Shown: positions 23,848 through 33,283 of the stretch, piece after piece
Numbering within the stretch: position 1 is the first letter of the stretch
Layout of the letters: each line of letters begins with the position of its first letter
Assembly (NCBI GenBank): GCA_021647585.1
Contig: JAKIUK010000018.1
Location: 1 to 58,598, forward strand
From: Methylococcaceae bacterium
GTDB taxonomy: Bacteria > Pseudomonadota > Gammaproteobacteria > Methylococcales > Methylomonadaceae
Reading direction: 5' to 3'
Length of the DNA stretch: 58,598 nucleotides
Notes under the pieces: generated by a model
What the model was told of the DNA's origin: nothing
Seen by the model: the letters and a program-made list of their open reading frames with translations, nothing else
Databases searched by the model: none
Made by a program: the position numbers and the translations under genes

Positions 23848-26489
23848 AGCAGGCTTTTACTTGCCACTTCATAGACATCTTTAGATATATCTGCAGTATC
23901 GATAATTCGCTGCAGTGACTTTTTCATCAGTGCTTGCCGGTTTTCATCAAAACGTCTCCAATGTGTCAATGCAGAAACCATTCTTGAAGCCACCTGAGGA
24001 TTAATGCTGTTTAACGCTATCACATGATTTGCTAAAAATTGATACCCCTGCCCATTAGCCGCATGAAAATGCAGCTGATTAGCCTGACTAAAAGCGCCAA
24101 TTAACGATCTCACTCTATTAGGGTTAGTCAATTCAAAGGCCGGATGCTGTAGCAGTGCCTGCACGGTTAAAAACGTATCTTCAGCACTGCCAATAGCTTG
24201 TAAAGTAAACCATTTATCAATAACTAATGCTTCACTTTTCCATTGCTGGTAAAAACTTTGCAGACAAGCTTGCTTAGCCTGACTTTTACTTTCTACAATA
24301 ACCGAAAGTGCAGCCATTTGATCCGTCATATTGCCTGCAACTTCAAATTGTTTTTCAGCTAAGTAATAATTTTCTGCTGTTTCCATCTTAGTTAAATAAC
24401 TTAAACAAATATTTTTGATCCGTCGTCGTCCAATTGCCCCTGCATCAAATTGGCCTGACTCGTCCTTATGATATGTTTGGTATAGCGCTTGAAATTGATT
24501 TTGTAGTTGTTCTGCCAGCGATTTTTTTACAAACTCTCTGCACTGATGTATGGCATCAACATCTATGACATCCATCTGTCCTGCTAAATAGTTTTCTTCC
24601 GGCAAACTCAGCAACAGAGAAAAATAGGATAAATCAGCCCATGATTGCTGTAGTACATTTTGAAAAGCCTCTACCAACAACGGCTGCAAATACAATTCTC
24701 TACCTTGCTGCAAATCTTCAATTAAGCCTAAAATAATTTGTCCGCTCATTTTTTGACCGGCTTCCCAGCGATTAAAAGTATCCTTATCGTAGCTTAATAA
24801 AAATGCCAGCTGTTCCAGACTTTGTTGCGCCTTTAAAATCACGGGTGCAGAGAAGCCCCTCAATAATGAAACAACAGGCTGCTCATCCAGGTTTTCAAAA
24901 ACAAAAGTCTGTTGTTCCTGTTTCAGCTCCACAATAACTTCATCGCAGGATTCCCTCCCATTTATACAAATACTGGCCACCGAGCCATCAGATGATAACA
25001 AACCCAATTTAACAGGAATATGCAGGGCTTCCTTTTGTTGCTGCCCTGGAGTCGCTGCACTGCTTTGTTTAATAGTTAAACTGAGTGTTTTATGTTGTTG
25101 ATTATATTCCTCCGTCACTTCTAAAACAGGCGTGCCCGCTTGTGAATACCAATTTCTAAATTGACCTAAATCAAAATCATTTGCCGCTTCCATTGCCTTA
25201 ACAAAATCATCACAAGTCACTGCCTGACCATCATGACGCTGAAAATACAAATCACTGCCTTTTCGAAAGCCTTCTTCTCCCAGCAAAGTGCGAATCATGC
25301 GAACCACTTCTGCACCCTTTTCATACACAGTTAAAGTATAGAAATTATTCACCTCAATATAAGAATCAGGTCGAATAGGGTGGGATAAAGGACCTGCATC
25401 CTCTGCAAACTGCCTGGTACGTAATAACTTAACATCTTCTATCCGTTTTACTGCTTTAGAAGTTTGGTCAGCGGTAAATTCCTGATCACGAAATACCGTA
25501 AAACCTTCTTTTAAACTCAGCTGGAACCAGTCCCTGCAAGTAATTCTATTTCCTGTCCAATTATGAAAATATTCATGCCCAATGACACCTTCAATATGTT
25601 CATAGTCACTATCTGTTGCAGTGTCTGGACGTGCCAAAACAAATTTTGTATTGAAAACATTAAGCCCCTTGTTTTCCATAGCGCCCATATTAAAGTGGCC
25701 TACCGCAACAATCATATACAAATCTAAATCATATTCGCGCCCATAAACTTGTTCATCCCAACGCATTGAATTTTTAAGTGATTGCATGGCATGGTCACAT
25801 TTATCAGTATCATGTGATTCAACAAAAATCTGTAATAAAATCTCTCTACCACTCATGGTAGTAAATGAATCTGCAATACATTCCAGTTGACCGGCAACCA
25901 AGGCAAATAAGTAGCAAGGTTTTTTAAAAGGGTCTTCCCAGGTAACCCAATGCCGATTATTTTGTAATTTCCCTTCAGCAACTTTATTACCATTCGATAA
26001 TAAAACCGGGTATTTATCCTTATCGCCAACTAATGTCGTTTTAAATGTACACATCACATCAGGACGATCAAGAAAAAAGGTGATTTTTCTAAACCCTTCC
26101 GCTTCACACTGCGTACACATCATGGTGCTGGATAGATATAATCCTTCCAAGGCAGTATTGGCTTTTGGGTTGATGGTATTTTCTATGGCCACAATAAATA
26201 TTCTATCTTGCGGAACATTTTCAATGGTTAAAGTTTCAGTACTTTGCTGATACAGAATTTCATCCAAAGCAACCCCGTCAATAGCAATACTCACTAATAC
26301 CAGGTTTTCCCCTTGCAAAACCAAAGCCTGATTTTGCATCTTGCTGAGAGGATTTTTTTGCAGCGTTAATTTTGAAACCACACGCGTTTGCTCTTCATCC
26401 AGCACAACAGTGAGTTCAGTATTTTCAATTAAGTATTCTGGAACGGTGTAATCTTTTAAATAAATCGTTTGTGGACTGGCATCACGCAT
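23844..26489 (-). CDS. pepN: Aminopeptidase N, M1 family
   Basis: 881 residues, normal for gammaproteobacterial PepN. GAMENKGLNVFN (substrate exopeptidase loop, about residue 267) and the zinc site VIGHEYFHNWTGNRITCRDW...LKEGFTVFRDQEF (HExxH-18-E) are intact. A cytosolic zinc aminopeptidase of broad specificity that degrades peptides produced by ATP-dependent proteases. It is the first of a possible group with DUF423, moaB and degQ upstream on the same strand, but a 41-bp gap separates it. Confidence 0.97.
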   Translation of the reverse strand: MRDASPQTIYLKDYTVPEYLIENTELTVVLDEEQTRVVSKLTLQKNPLSKMQNQALVLQGENLVLVSIAIDGVALDEILYQQSTETLTIENVPQDRIFIVAIENTINPKANTALEGLYLSSTMMCTQCEAEGFRKITFFLDRPDVMCTFKTTLVGDKDKYPVLLSNGNKVAEGKLQNNRHWVTWEDPFKKPCYLFALVAGQLECIADSFTTMSGREILLQIFVESHDTDKCDHAMQSLKNSMRWDEQVYGREYDLDLYMIVAVGHFNMGAMENKGLNVFNTKFVLARPDTATDSDYEHIEGVIGHEYFHNWTGNRITCRDWFQLSLKEGFTVFRDQEFTADQTSKAVKRIEDVKLLRTRQFAEDAGPLSHPIRPDSYIEVNNFYTLTVYEKGAEVVRMIRTLLGEEGFRKGSDLYFQRHDGQAVTCDDFVKAMEAANDFDLGQFRNWYSQAGTPVLEVTEEYNQQHKTLSLTIKQSSAATPGQQQKEALHIPVKLGLLSSDGSVASICINGRESCDEVIVELKQEQQTFVFENLDEQPVVSLLRGFSAPVILKAQQSLEQLAFLLSYDKDTFNRWEAGQKMSGQIILGLIEDLQQGRELYLQPLLVEAFQNVLQQSWADLSYFSLLLSLPEENYLAGQMDVIDVDAIHQCREFVKKSLAEQLQNQFQALYQTYHKDESGQFDAGAIGRRRIKNICLSYLTKMETAENYYLAEKQFEVAGNMTDQMAALSVIVESKSQAKQACLQSFYQQWKSEALVIDKWFTLQAIGSAEDTFLTVQALLQHPAFELTNPNRVRSLIGAFSQANQLHFHAANGQGYQFLANHVIALNSINPQVASRMVSALTHWRRFDENRQALMKKSLQRIIDTADISKDVYEVASKSLL

Positions 26490-26530
26490 ATTTTATATAT
26501 TCCTAATTCTATACCTAAAATTCAGGCAGA

Positions 26531-26914
26531 TTAATTTTGTTTTGTTGATTGAAAGGCAAAAACCGCAACCAATAACCAGGCCAGAATAAAAGACAATCCA
26601 CCTAGAGGCGTAATCATACCCAACCATTTCATATTAAATACAGCCAACAAATATAAACTGCCAGAAAATAATACGATACCACTAAACATCAACCATCCGG
26701 CCCACTTTAGCAGCTCTGATTCGGTTGCCTGCTGTCTAAACACAGCAATGAGCCCCAAAGCCAGAGCATGCCACATTTGATAGTCCACTCCGGTTTTATA
26801 AACCGCTAACATTTCCGGGCTCAGAATTGCTTTTAAACCGTGCGCTCCAAATGCGCCCACAGCAACTCCAACAACCCCACAGACAGCACTTAAAAACAAG
26901 AAAACAGATCGCAT
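26531..26914 (-). CDS. DUF423 family membrane protein (YgdD)
   Basis: 127 residues with four hydrophobic helices. The N-terminal GVVGVAVGAFGAHGLKAIL followed by YQMWHALALGLIAV is the DUF423 signature. Inner membrane, function unknown. Its start overlaps the stop of moaB by one base, so they share a transcript. Confidence 0.92.
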   Translation of the reverse strand: MRSVFLFLSAVCGVVGVAVGAFGAHGLKAILSPEMLAVYKTGVDYQMWHALALGLIAVFRQQATESELLKWAGWLMFSGIVLFSGSLYLLAVFNMKWLGMITPLGGLSFILAWLLVAVFAFQSTKQN

Positions 26915-27444
26915 TATTTTTCCTTTAATCTCGGCATTAACTGTACCAGGTTACAGGGTTTGGTACGAATATCCAGCTGATCTTTAATCAAATCATCCCA
27001 AGCGGTTTTACACGCACCCGATGAACCCGGCAAACAAAATATATAAGTCCCATTAGCTACGCCAGCAATTGTTCTTGATTGCATGGTAGACGTTTTTATC
27101 TGCTGATAAGACAACATTCTAAATATCTCACCAAACCCATCCAGGACTTTATCCAATAATGGCATAACTGCTTCAGGAGTTCCATCTCTACCTGTTACAC
27201 CCGTTCCACCGGTTGTTATCACGGCATTAACTTCATGCTCAATGATCCAGTGAGAAATAACGGCTCTGATATGATAAATATCATCGACTACTATTTTTTT
27301 TTGATAAACCTGGTGACCCGCCTGCTCTATTCGTTCTACCAGTATTTTTCCTGACACATCATCTGCTTCAGTCCTGGAATCAGAGATTGTCAATACCGCG
27401 ATTTTTAATGCCAAAAACTGTGTTTCTGCTTTCAAGATAGTCAA
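26914..27444 (-). CDS. moaB: Molybdenum cofactor biosynthesis protein MoaB
   Basis: 176 residues. MoCF-fold motifs: AVLTISDSRTEADDVSGKIL, AVITTGGTGVTGRDGTPEAV and YIFCLPGSSGACKTAWDDLI. MoaB/MogA proteins adenylate molybdopterin before molybdate insertion; E. coli MoaB itself appears inactive in this step, so the exact role is open. Lies 5 bp after the degQ stop. Confidence 0.93.
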   Translation of the reverse strand: MTILKAETQFLALKIAVLTISDSRTEADDVSGKILVERIEQAGHQVYQKKIVVDDIYHIRAVISHWIIEHEVNAVITTGGTGVTGRDGTPEAVMPLLDKVLDGFGEIFRMLSYQQIKTSTMQSRTIAGVANGTYIFCLPGSSGACKTAWDDLIKDQLDIRTKPCNLVQLMPRLKEK

Positions 27445-27449
27445 ACCCC

Positions 27450-28814
27450 TTATTTTAAGACCAGAAAAAAAGCTTCCGATCCACGCTGAATATTAATTAA
27501 CAAGGCACCTCGTGGATCTACAATGTGTTTTAACTCACCCAACTTACGTACTCTATATCGGTTAGCAGAGACAATAATATCACCGGGCCTTAAGCCTACA
27601 CTCCAGGCATAAGAGTTTTTCTTGATTGCTGCAAATAATACACCTTCTATCTGCTCTCTGTGAGTCGCAGTTAAAATCGTGCCCTCTAGGGTTCTATGTA
27701 ATTTACCCCCCATTAACTGGATTTGCTGAGGCTTCCCTATCACGGCGACTACTGATTTTCGTTCATTATCCCGGACCAACTCAATACTTACCTGTTCTCC
27801 TATCGCTAGCAAGCCAATAATGTTTCTAATCTGATGACTACTTTTAATCTGCCGCCCATTCACCGACACAATAATGTCGCCAGGCTCTAAACCGGCTCTG
27901 TCAGCTGCTGAATTCCCTTCCACTTTACTGACCACAGCGCCGCGCATAGTTTTCAAGTCAAATGCGTTAACCAGTTCAGTCGTTAAGTCCTGTGTTGTTA
28001 TTCCCAGCTTGCCTCTACGTACTACACCATGTTTAACTAATGTCTTTTTAAGTGTCAGCGCCATGTTGGATGGAATCGCAAATCCAATACCTACATTTCC
28101 ACCGCTAGGCGCAAGAATTGCCGTATTCATACCAATAAATTCACCTCGCAAATTAACTAAAGCACCGCCTGAGTTACCCGGGTTAATAGAAGCATCGGTC
28201 TGAATAAAGTCCTCATAGCCCTCTATCCCTAGCCCACTACGTCCCAACGCACTAATAATACCTGAAGTTACTGTTTGTCCCAAACCGAACGGATTTCCTA
28301 TCGCTACTACAAAATCTCCAACTTTTAAATTATTCGAATCGGCAATAGCTAATTCTGTTAAGTTCTCAGCGGGTATTTGAATAACCGCAACGTCGGCTTC
28401 TGGATCTGTACCCAGTAAAGTGGCATTAAAGTGACGCCCATCACTCAACGTCACCATGATTTTATCGGCTTTATCTATTACATGGTTATTAGTTAGCACA
28501 TAGCCTCTTTGGCTATCAATAATAACACCGGAACCAAGACTATTTTTTTGCTGCCTTCTTTGTTGTTGCTGGGGTAATTGAAAAAAATGCCTAAAAAAAG
28601 GATCTTGTAATAAAGGGTTTTCCCTAATCTGGATATTTTTTGTTGTTGAAATATTAACCACTGCAGGCATGCTTTTTTCCAGCATAGGGGCCAGCGAAGG
28701 TAGAGCCTTTCCATCCACATAACCTGGGAAACCGGCTAAAGACGTTTTGACAAAAAAAGAGTAGAGTAAAACCAGTAAACATACATTTAAATAGTGCCGG
28801 TTCTTTTTATTCAT
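27450..28814 (-). CDS. degQ: DegQ/DegP-type periplasmic serine endoprotease
   Basis: 454 residues from the ATG at 28814, which has GGAA 6 nt upstream and starts a clean signal peptide (YLNVCLLVLLYSFFVKTSLA); the longer frame to 28853 adds residues before it. Catalytic triad His111 (TNNHVID), Asp141 (DPEADVAVIQ) and Ser215 (NPGNSGGAL). Two PDZ domains follow (about 255-345 and 365-450). Protein quality control in the periplasm. The Q-rich LA loop (PQQQQRRQQK, 81-90) is short as in DegQ. Confidence 0.93.
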   Translation of the reverse strand: MNKKNRHYLNVCLLVLLYSFFVKTSLAGFPGYVDGKALPSLAPMLEKSMPAVVNISTTKNIQIRENPLLQDPFFRHFFQLPQQQQRRQQKNSLGSGVIIDSQRGYVLTNNHVIDKADKIMVTLSDGRHFNATLLGTDPEADVAVIQIPAENLTELAIADSNNLKVGDFVVAIGNPFGLGQTVTSGIISALGRSGLGIEGYEDFIQTDASINPGNSGGALVNLRGEFIGMNTAILAPSGGNVGIGFAIPSNMALTLKKTLVKHGVVRRGKLGITTQDLTTELVNAFDLKTMRGAVVSKVEGNSAADRAGLEPGDIIVSVNGRQIKSSHQIRNIIGLLAIGEQVSIELVRDNERKSVVAVIGKPQQIQLMGGKLHRTLEGTILTATHREQIEGVLFAAIKKNSYAWSVGLRPGDIIVSANRYRVRKLGELKHIVDPRGALLINIQRGSEAFFLVLK

Positions 28815-28913
28815 ATTATTTCCATAATTATGTAATTGTCCCATAGACAACACAAGTTGAAAAATGTTTAATGTTACAATTAATCAGACGAACGTTCTAT
28901 TCCTTTGCCATAA

Positions 28914-30260
28914 ATGACCATAGACATCCACTCTAAAGAAGGCCAGATTATCCGTCAGTTGATCCCACTATCAACGATGCCAATCAGTCAATTTACCACT
29001 CTTTGTCAAAACATTTCTCTCGAGGATGCCTCCGAAAATTCATTTTTATTTAAAAAGAATGACACGGAAAATGACTTAATTTACTTGATAGATGGTTCAA
29101 TCACGCTACAATCAAAGGAGCTTAAAGTTGAAATAATTAAATCTGGAACTGAATCTTCCCGTTTTGCATTAGCCCATCAAATTCCTCGGAAAATTGATGC
29201 TTATAGTAATACGGCGGTTCGTTTTTTACGTTTAAATCCTGATATTATAAATGCCCTTCCGAGCATTTCATATGAAGAGAGTGCGAGTTATATGGTCATT
29301 GATGAACCTGATGATGATGAAAATAATGATGATGACTGGATGACAACATTACTGAAGTCCCCCATTTTTAGAGCATTACCACCTGCAAATTTGCAACAGA
29401 TCATAATAAGCCTCAATGAAGTTGCGTTTAAAAAAGGTGATTCCATTATTAAACAAGGTGATCCAGGTGATTATTATTATCTGATAAAAAACGGTCATTG
29501 CCTGATATCCCGTAAACCTTCAGCCAACGCTAAAGACATTAAACTGGCACAACTGCGAACCCAGGATACCTTTGGTGAAGATTCTTTACTTTCTGGAGAA
29601 CCACGTAATGTGAGTATTACAGCACTCACCGATATAACCTTATTAAGACTAAGTAAAGATAAATTCATCTCTTTAATAAAAGACCCTTCTCTCAAATATA
29701 TCAGTCACGCCCAAATTGAAGACAAACTTAGCAACGGTGCTATTTTGATTGATGTACGCTCACCTGATGAATATAACAAACATCACTTGCCTGATAGCAT
29801 CAATACTCCGTTTTTCTCACTACGTATGCAGCTTAAAACATTAAATAAGAAAAAACCGGTTATTGTAGTATGTGCTAATGGAAAAACCAGCGAAGCTGCC
29901 GCTTTTTTACTGCTTCGTCATAAATTCAAAGCGCTTATAATAGAAGGAGGAATGGAACAAGAACAACTTAGCACATCTGAAGCTCCAGCCGCATTTGCCA
30001 TTGATGACGGGTTTGAAACGCTGTCTACTGATACCGCTGACTTTGAACACAATACTCAGGATTCAGCTGAAGCTTCAGCTGATAAAAATGACCAACAAAA
30101 TTCCCTACAATTAGAAAATCAGCAGTTAAAACAAAAGATTCAAAATTTGACAGCAGAAAAAATTGAGCTGGAGACAAAATATCGCGTTTTATTCAAACAA
30201 ACGGAAAAAATGAAAGCTATCTTAGATGGCTTAAAAAATGGTGGGGGGGGAGATTCATAA
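28914..30260 (+). CDS. Double cyclic-nucleotide-binding domain plus rhodanese domain protein
   Basis: 448 residues. The first CNB-like domain (about 15-115) is degenerate. The second (about 145-265) has the phosphate-binding cassette FGEDSLLSGEPRNVSITAL. A rhodanese domain follows (about 270-355) with DVRSPDEYNKHHLPDSIN and active-site loop VVCANGKTSEAA, Cys at about 317. The acidic, Glu/Gln-rich tail ends in a coiled coil and KNGGGGDS. Such fusions occur in proteobacteria with unknown roles. The second CNB could sense cAMP or another ligand. The 3' end has a run of eight G (30243-30250). Divergent from degQ. Confidence 0.8.
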   Translation: MTIDIHSKEGQIIRQLIPLSTMPISQFTTLCQNISLEDASENSFLFKKNDTENDLIYLIDGSITLQSKELKVEIIKSGTESSRFALAHQIPRKIDAYSNTAVRFLRLNPDIINALPSISYEESASYMVIDEPDDDENNDDDWMTTLLKSPIFRALPPANLQQIIISLNEVAFKKGDSIIKQGDPGDYYYLIKNGHCLISRKPSANAKDIKLAQLRTQDTFGEDSLLSGEPRNVSITALTDITLLRLSKDKFISLIKDPSLKYISHAQIEDKLSNGAILIDVRSPDEYNKHHLPDSINTPFFSLRMQLKTLNKKKPVIVVCANGKTSEAAAFLLLRHKFKALIIEGGMEQEQLSTSEAPAAFAIDDGFETLSTDTADFEHNTQDSAEASADKNDQQNSLQLENQQLKQKIQNLTAEKIELETKYRVLFKQTEKMKAILDGLKNGGGGDS

Positions 30261-30286
30261 TTCTATAATATTTAACAAAAGCTTAC

Positions 30287-30316
30287 TTGGTCGGGTTCCA
30301 CACAGAACCCGACCAA
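30287..30316. terminator. Perfect hairpin between convergent genes
   Basis: TTGGTCGGGTTC and GAACCCGACCAA, a 12-bp perfect stem with a 6-nt loop, between the cNMP/rhodanese gene and rpmG. An A-run follows on the plus strand, with no strong T-run on either outgoing side, so termination is likely but not classical. Confidence 0.65.
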
Positions 30317-30327
30317 TAAAAAAATCA

Positions 30328-30483
30328 TTATTTGATTTTTGCTTCTTTATAGATTACGTGCTTGCGAGCAACAGGATCATATTTTTTGATCTCCATTTTC
30401 TCAGGCATGGTTCGTTTGTTTTTAGTTGTGGTATAGAAGTGACCGTTACCTTCACTAGATACTAACTTTATTTTATCGCGCAT
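30328..30483 (-). CDS. rpmG: Ribosomal protein bL33
   Basis: 51 residues, MRDKIKLVSSEGNGHFYTTT then KNKRTMPEKMEIKKYDPVAR and KHVIYKEAKIK. This is the zinc-free (C-minus) form of L33, since the Cys pairs are absent. It follows rpmB by 11 bp, the standard rpmBG operon. It falls below common ORF length cutoffs. Confidence 0.97.
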   Translation of the reverse strand: MRDKIKLVSSEGNGHFYTTTKNKRTMPEKMEIKKYDPVARKHVIYKEAKIK

Positions 30484-30494
30484 TGTCAGTCTCC

Positions 30495-30731
30495 TTAGAC
30501 TTTTTCGCCAGATTTACGTATATCAACAAGTACCGCATCAATACCTTTTTTATCAATGATACGCATTCCTTTAGCCGAAACTCTCAAACGAATCCAGCGA
30601 TTTTCGCTTTCGACCCAAAATCTGTGATGATGCAGATTAGGATTAAATCGTCTTTTAGTTCTATTGTTTGCGTGTGATACGTTATTTCCAGAAACAGGAC
30701 GCTTACCTGTTACTTGACATATTTTGGACAT
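30495..30731 (-). CDS. rpmB: Ribosomal protein bL28
   Basis: 78 residues, usual size. CQVTGKRPVSGNNVSHANN at the N-terminus and RWIRLRVSAKGMRIIDKKG in the second half are family signatures. Large-subunit protein near the E site. First gene of rpmBG, with a 129-bp divergent region before gshB. Confidence 0.98.
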   Translation of the reverse strand: MSKICQVTGKRPVSGNNVSHANNRTKRRFNPNLHHHRFWVESENRWIRLRVSAKGMRIIDKKGIDAVLVDIRKSGEKV

Positions 30732-30860
30732 GATTACCTCTGTCGGTGCCTGTTTTCTAAATTAGCCGACCTTTATACCAAATATTCTTTTTAAGGTAAA
30801 TAACATTTTTAAAATAAATTTGATAAAATCACTCCTATCAAAAATATTCAGAGAATTTAA

Positions 30861-31814
30861 ATGGGCATTAAACTTGGCATGGTGATGGATTCAATAGCAC
30901 TCATCAACATAAAAAAAGATACCAGTTTTGCTATGTTACTGGAAGCACAATCTCGAAATTGGGAACTCCATTACATGGAGCTCAATGACCTTTATCTAAG
31001 TAATGGCCGTCCTTATGCAAGAACTCGCCGGTTAAAAGTTCAACGGGACCAAAACAGCTGGTATCAGTTTATTGATGAACAAGATATTGCATTAGAACAG
31101 TTAGATACCATTATTATGCGCAAAGACCCGCCTTTTGATCAGGAATACATCTATGCAACTTATCTTTTGGAGCAAGCCGAACGCTTAGGGTCATATGTCG
31201 TTAACAAACCGCAATCTCTCAGGGATGCCAACGAAAAACTGTTTACCTCCTGGTTCCCTCAGTGTTGTGCTGATACCTTGGTTGCCAGGGAACCACTACG
31301 GTTCAAACGTTTTTTGCAACAGCATAAAGAAATTATTTTAAAACCTTTAGATGGCATGGGAGGAACATCTATCTTTCATGTTCGTGAAAACGATCCAAAT
31401 CTCAATGTTATTCTGGAGATGATGACCGAATACACCACACGCTACATCATGGCTCAACGTTATTTACCTGAAATAAAAGACGGTGACAAGCGTATTTTAT
31501 TGGTAAATGGTGAACCCATACCCTATGCTTTAGCGCGTATACCCACTAAAGGCGAAACCCGGGGCAATCTTGCTGCCGGAGGTAGAGCTGAAGGCCGTGA
31601 ACTTACGGCGAGAGACCTATGGATTGCCGATCAAGTTGGCCCAACATTGAAAAAAAAGGGGCTGGTTTTTGTTGGTATCGACGTCATTGGTGACTTTTTA
31701 ACCGAAATCAATGTCACCAGTCCAACCTGCGTTCAGGAGCTTGATCAACAATTCGGTCTTAATATTAGTGCACAACTTATGGATCATATTGAAAATACCT
31801 TAGCCAGGTCCTAA
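30861..31814 (+). CDS. gshB: Glutathione synthetase
   Basis: 317 residues. N-terminal MGIKLGMVMDSIALINIKKD, then the ATP-grasp domain with KPLDGMGGTSIFHV, RILLVNGEPIPYALARIP and GNLAAGGRAEGREL, ending in FVGIDVIGDFLTEINVTSPT. Joins gamma-glutamylcysteine to glycine. The start of a gshB-tonB-algH-ruvX-pyrR run, the same order as in Pseudomonas. Confidence 0.98.
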   Translation: MGIKLGMVMDSIALINIKKDTSFAMLLEAQSRNWELHYMELNDLYLSNGRPYARTRRLKVQRDQNSWYQFIDEQDIALEQLDTIIMRKDPPFDQEYIYATYLLEQAERLGSYVVNKPQSLRDANEKLFTSWFPQCCADTLVAREPLRFKRFLQQHKEIILKPLDGMGGTSIFHVRENDPNLNVILEMMTEYTTRYIMAQRYLPEIKDGDKRILLVNGEPIPYALARIPTKGETRGNLAAGGRAEGRELTARDLWIADQVGPTLKKKGLVFVGIDVIGDFLTEINVTSPTCVQELDQQFGLNISAQLMDHIENTLARS

Positions 31815-31823
31815 AATTCAGAT

Positions 31824-32705
31824 ATGACCCCAAATATACAGATATTTTCATTTTCGCGCCCGTCTACTTCAGAAAGTGATTCACTACTTATTGCTCTATT
31901 TCTTGCTGCAATTGTCCATGCTTTTGTTTTTCTGACAATATCTTTCACCCCCCCCCAACCTCAAAAGGTCAATAAACAAATAGAAATCACATTAGCTAAT
32001 TCTCCGGTAAAAACAGCGCCTAAAAAAGCCAGCTTTCTCGCTCCAGAAAATCAGCTGGGAGCAGGCAAAGAAACAAATCGCCCCGAACCACCCAAACAAA
32101 AACTGCCTAGCAGGGGGGAAAGCCCTACTAAGCCCCCTGCACACCAACAAAGTGAAACTCAAAGCAGACCTAGAATAAAACCAAGAAGACTTACCCAGTT
32201 AAAGGCCAAACAAAAAATTTCAACAACAAAAAAACAAGCCCCCGTTTCAGAAAAAAAACGGCCTAAATTATCAATGGAGGCACTGCAAAAACAAATTGCT
32301 CAATTAGGTACAAAAATCCGTAATAGTCAGCAAAGTTCAGAAAAAACCAAAATCAAATTTGTTAATTCAGTAAGTACCCATAAGTATGTTGCTGCACAAT
32401 ATATGAGAGACTGGATCAGCAAAGTTGAGCGCACAGGTAACAACAATTACCCCGCTGTTGCCAGAAAAAAGGGATTTTTAGGCTCATTAACCATGGACGT
32501 AGGGATCAACGCAGATGGTAGTATATACAGCATGCGAATATCTAAATCATCTGGAAATAAAGCCCTTGATGATGATGCTAAACGGATTGTAAGACTCGGC
32601 GCTCCCTATGCAGCCCTACCCAGAGAATTACTTAAAGAACTTGATGTGCTGATTATTCACAGAGTATGGAAGTTTTCTGATCAATCAGGCATAACCTCTC
32701 GCTAA
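31824..32705 (+). CDS. TonB-family energy transducer
   Basis: 293 residues. One N-terminal membrane anchor (about 24-43, LLIALFLAAIVHAFVFLTIS), a long Lys/Pro/Gln-rich spacer (about 45-170) and a TonB C-terminal domain (about 190-290, ARKKGFLGSLTMDVGINADG ... RVWKF). Energises outer-membrane transporters with ExbBD. The position matches TonB3 of Pseudomonas, linked to twitching motility there, but exbBD is not here. A run of nine C (31948-31956) lies just after the anchor codons. Confidence 0.85.
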   Translation: MTPNIQIFSFSRPSTSESDSLLIALFLAAIVHAFVFLTISFTPPQPQKVNKQIEITLANSPVKTAPKKASFLAPENQLGAGKETNRPEPPKQKLPSRGESPTKPPAHQQSETQSRPRIKPRRLTQLKAKQKISTTKKQAPVSEKKRPKLSMEALQKQIAQLGTKIRNSQQSSEKTKIKFVNSVSTHKYVAAQYMRDWISKVERTGNNNYPAVARKKGFLGSLTMDVGINADGSIYSMRISKSSGNKALDDDAKRIVRLGAPYAALPRELLKELDVLIIHRVWKFSDQSGITSR

Positions 32706-32716
32706 TAAGGACACCA

Positions 32717-33283
32717 ATGACTACGTCTCACTACCTGAACAACCAATTTTTAATCGCTATGCCTAATCTGGCCGATACTAACTTTTCTCATACTGTTAGC
32801 TACCTCTGCCAGCATAATGCAGAAGGCGCACTGGCTATTGTGATTAACAGGCGTACCGGGATGAATCTGGGACATATTCTTGAGCAAATGGGCATAAACA
32901 AACCCTCTCAACAGATTGCAGATACTCCCGTTTTTGCTGGAGGCCCGGTACAACAAGAAAGAGGATTTATTATCCACAACAAAAATTCTACCACATGGGA
33001 TTCATCGATTTCTATTTCTGACACTATCTCCTTAACCAGCTCGCGCGATATTTTAGAAGCCATCGCTGAAGATCAAGGTCCAAGCCAATACCTTATTGCC
33101 CTGGGTTATGCGGGTTGGGGAGCAGGTCAATTGGAGCATGAAATCATCAACAATGCCTGGTTAAATACACCTTTTGAACAAGACATTTTGTACAAGCTCC
33201 CAGTAGAACAACGCTGGATGGCGGCTGCCGACCAACTGGGCATCGATATTAACCGATTAACTGCTCCTCCCGGTCATGGTTAA
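32717..33283 (+). CDS. algH: YqgE/AlgH family protein
   Basis: 188 residues. Signatures LNNQFLIAMPNLADTNFSHT, TVSYLCQHNAEGALAIVINR, PVFAGGPVQQERGFIIH and ALGYAGWGAGQLEHEI. Named AlgH for an alginate phenotype in Pseudomonas; structure known, biochemical role unclear. Overlaps ruvX by 8 nt. Confidence 0.95.
   Translation: MTTSHYLNNQFLIAMPNLADTNFSHTVSYLCQHNAEGALAIVINRRTGMNLGHILEQMGINKPSQQIADTPVFAGGPVQQERGFIIHNKNSTTWDSSISISDTISLTSSRDILEAIAEDQGPSQYLIALGYAGWGAGQLEHEIINNAWLNTPFEQDILYKLPVEQRWMAAADQLGIDINRLTAPPGHG

Noticed and set aside
31824..32705. The C9 tract in tonB as a frameshift that inactivates it
   Set aside because: In this sequence the frame is open through the tract to a complete TonB C-terminal domain.
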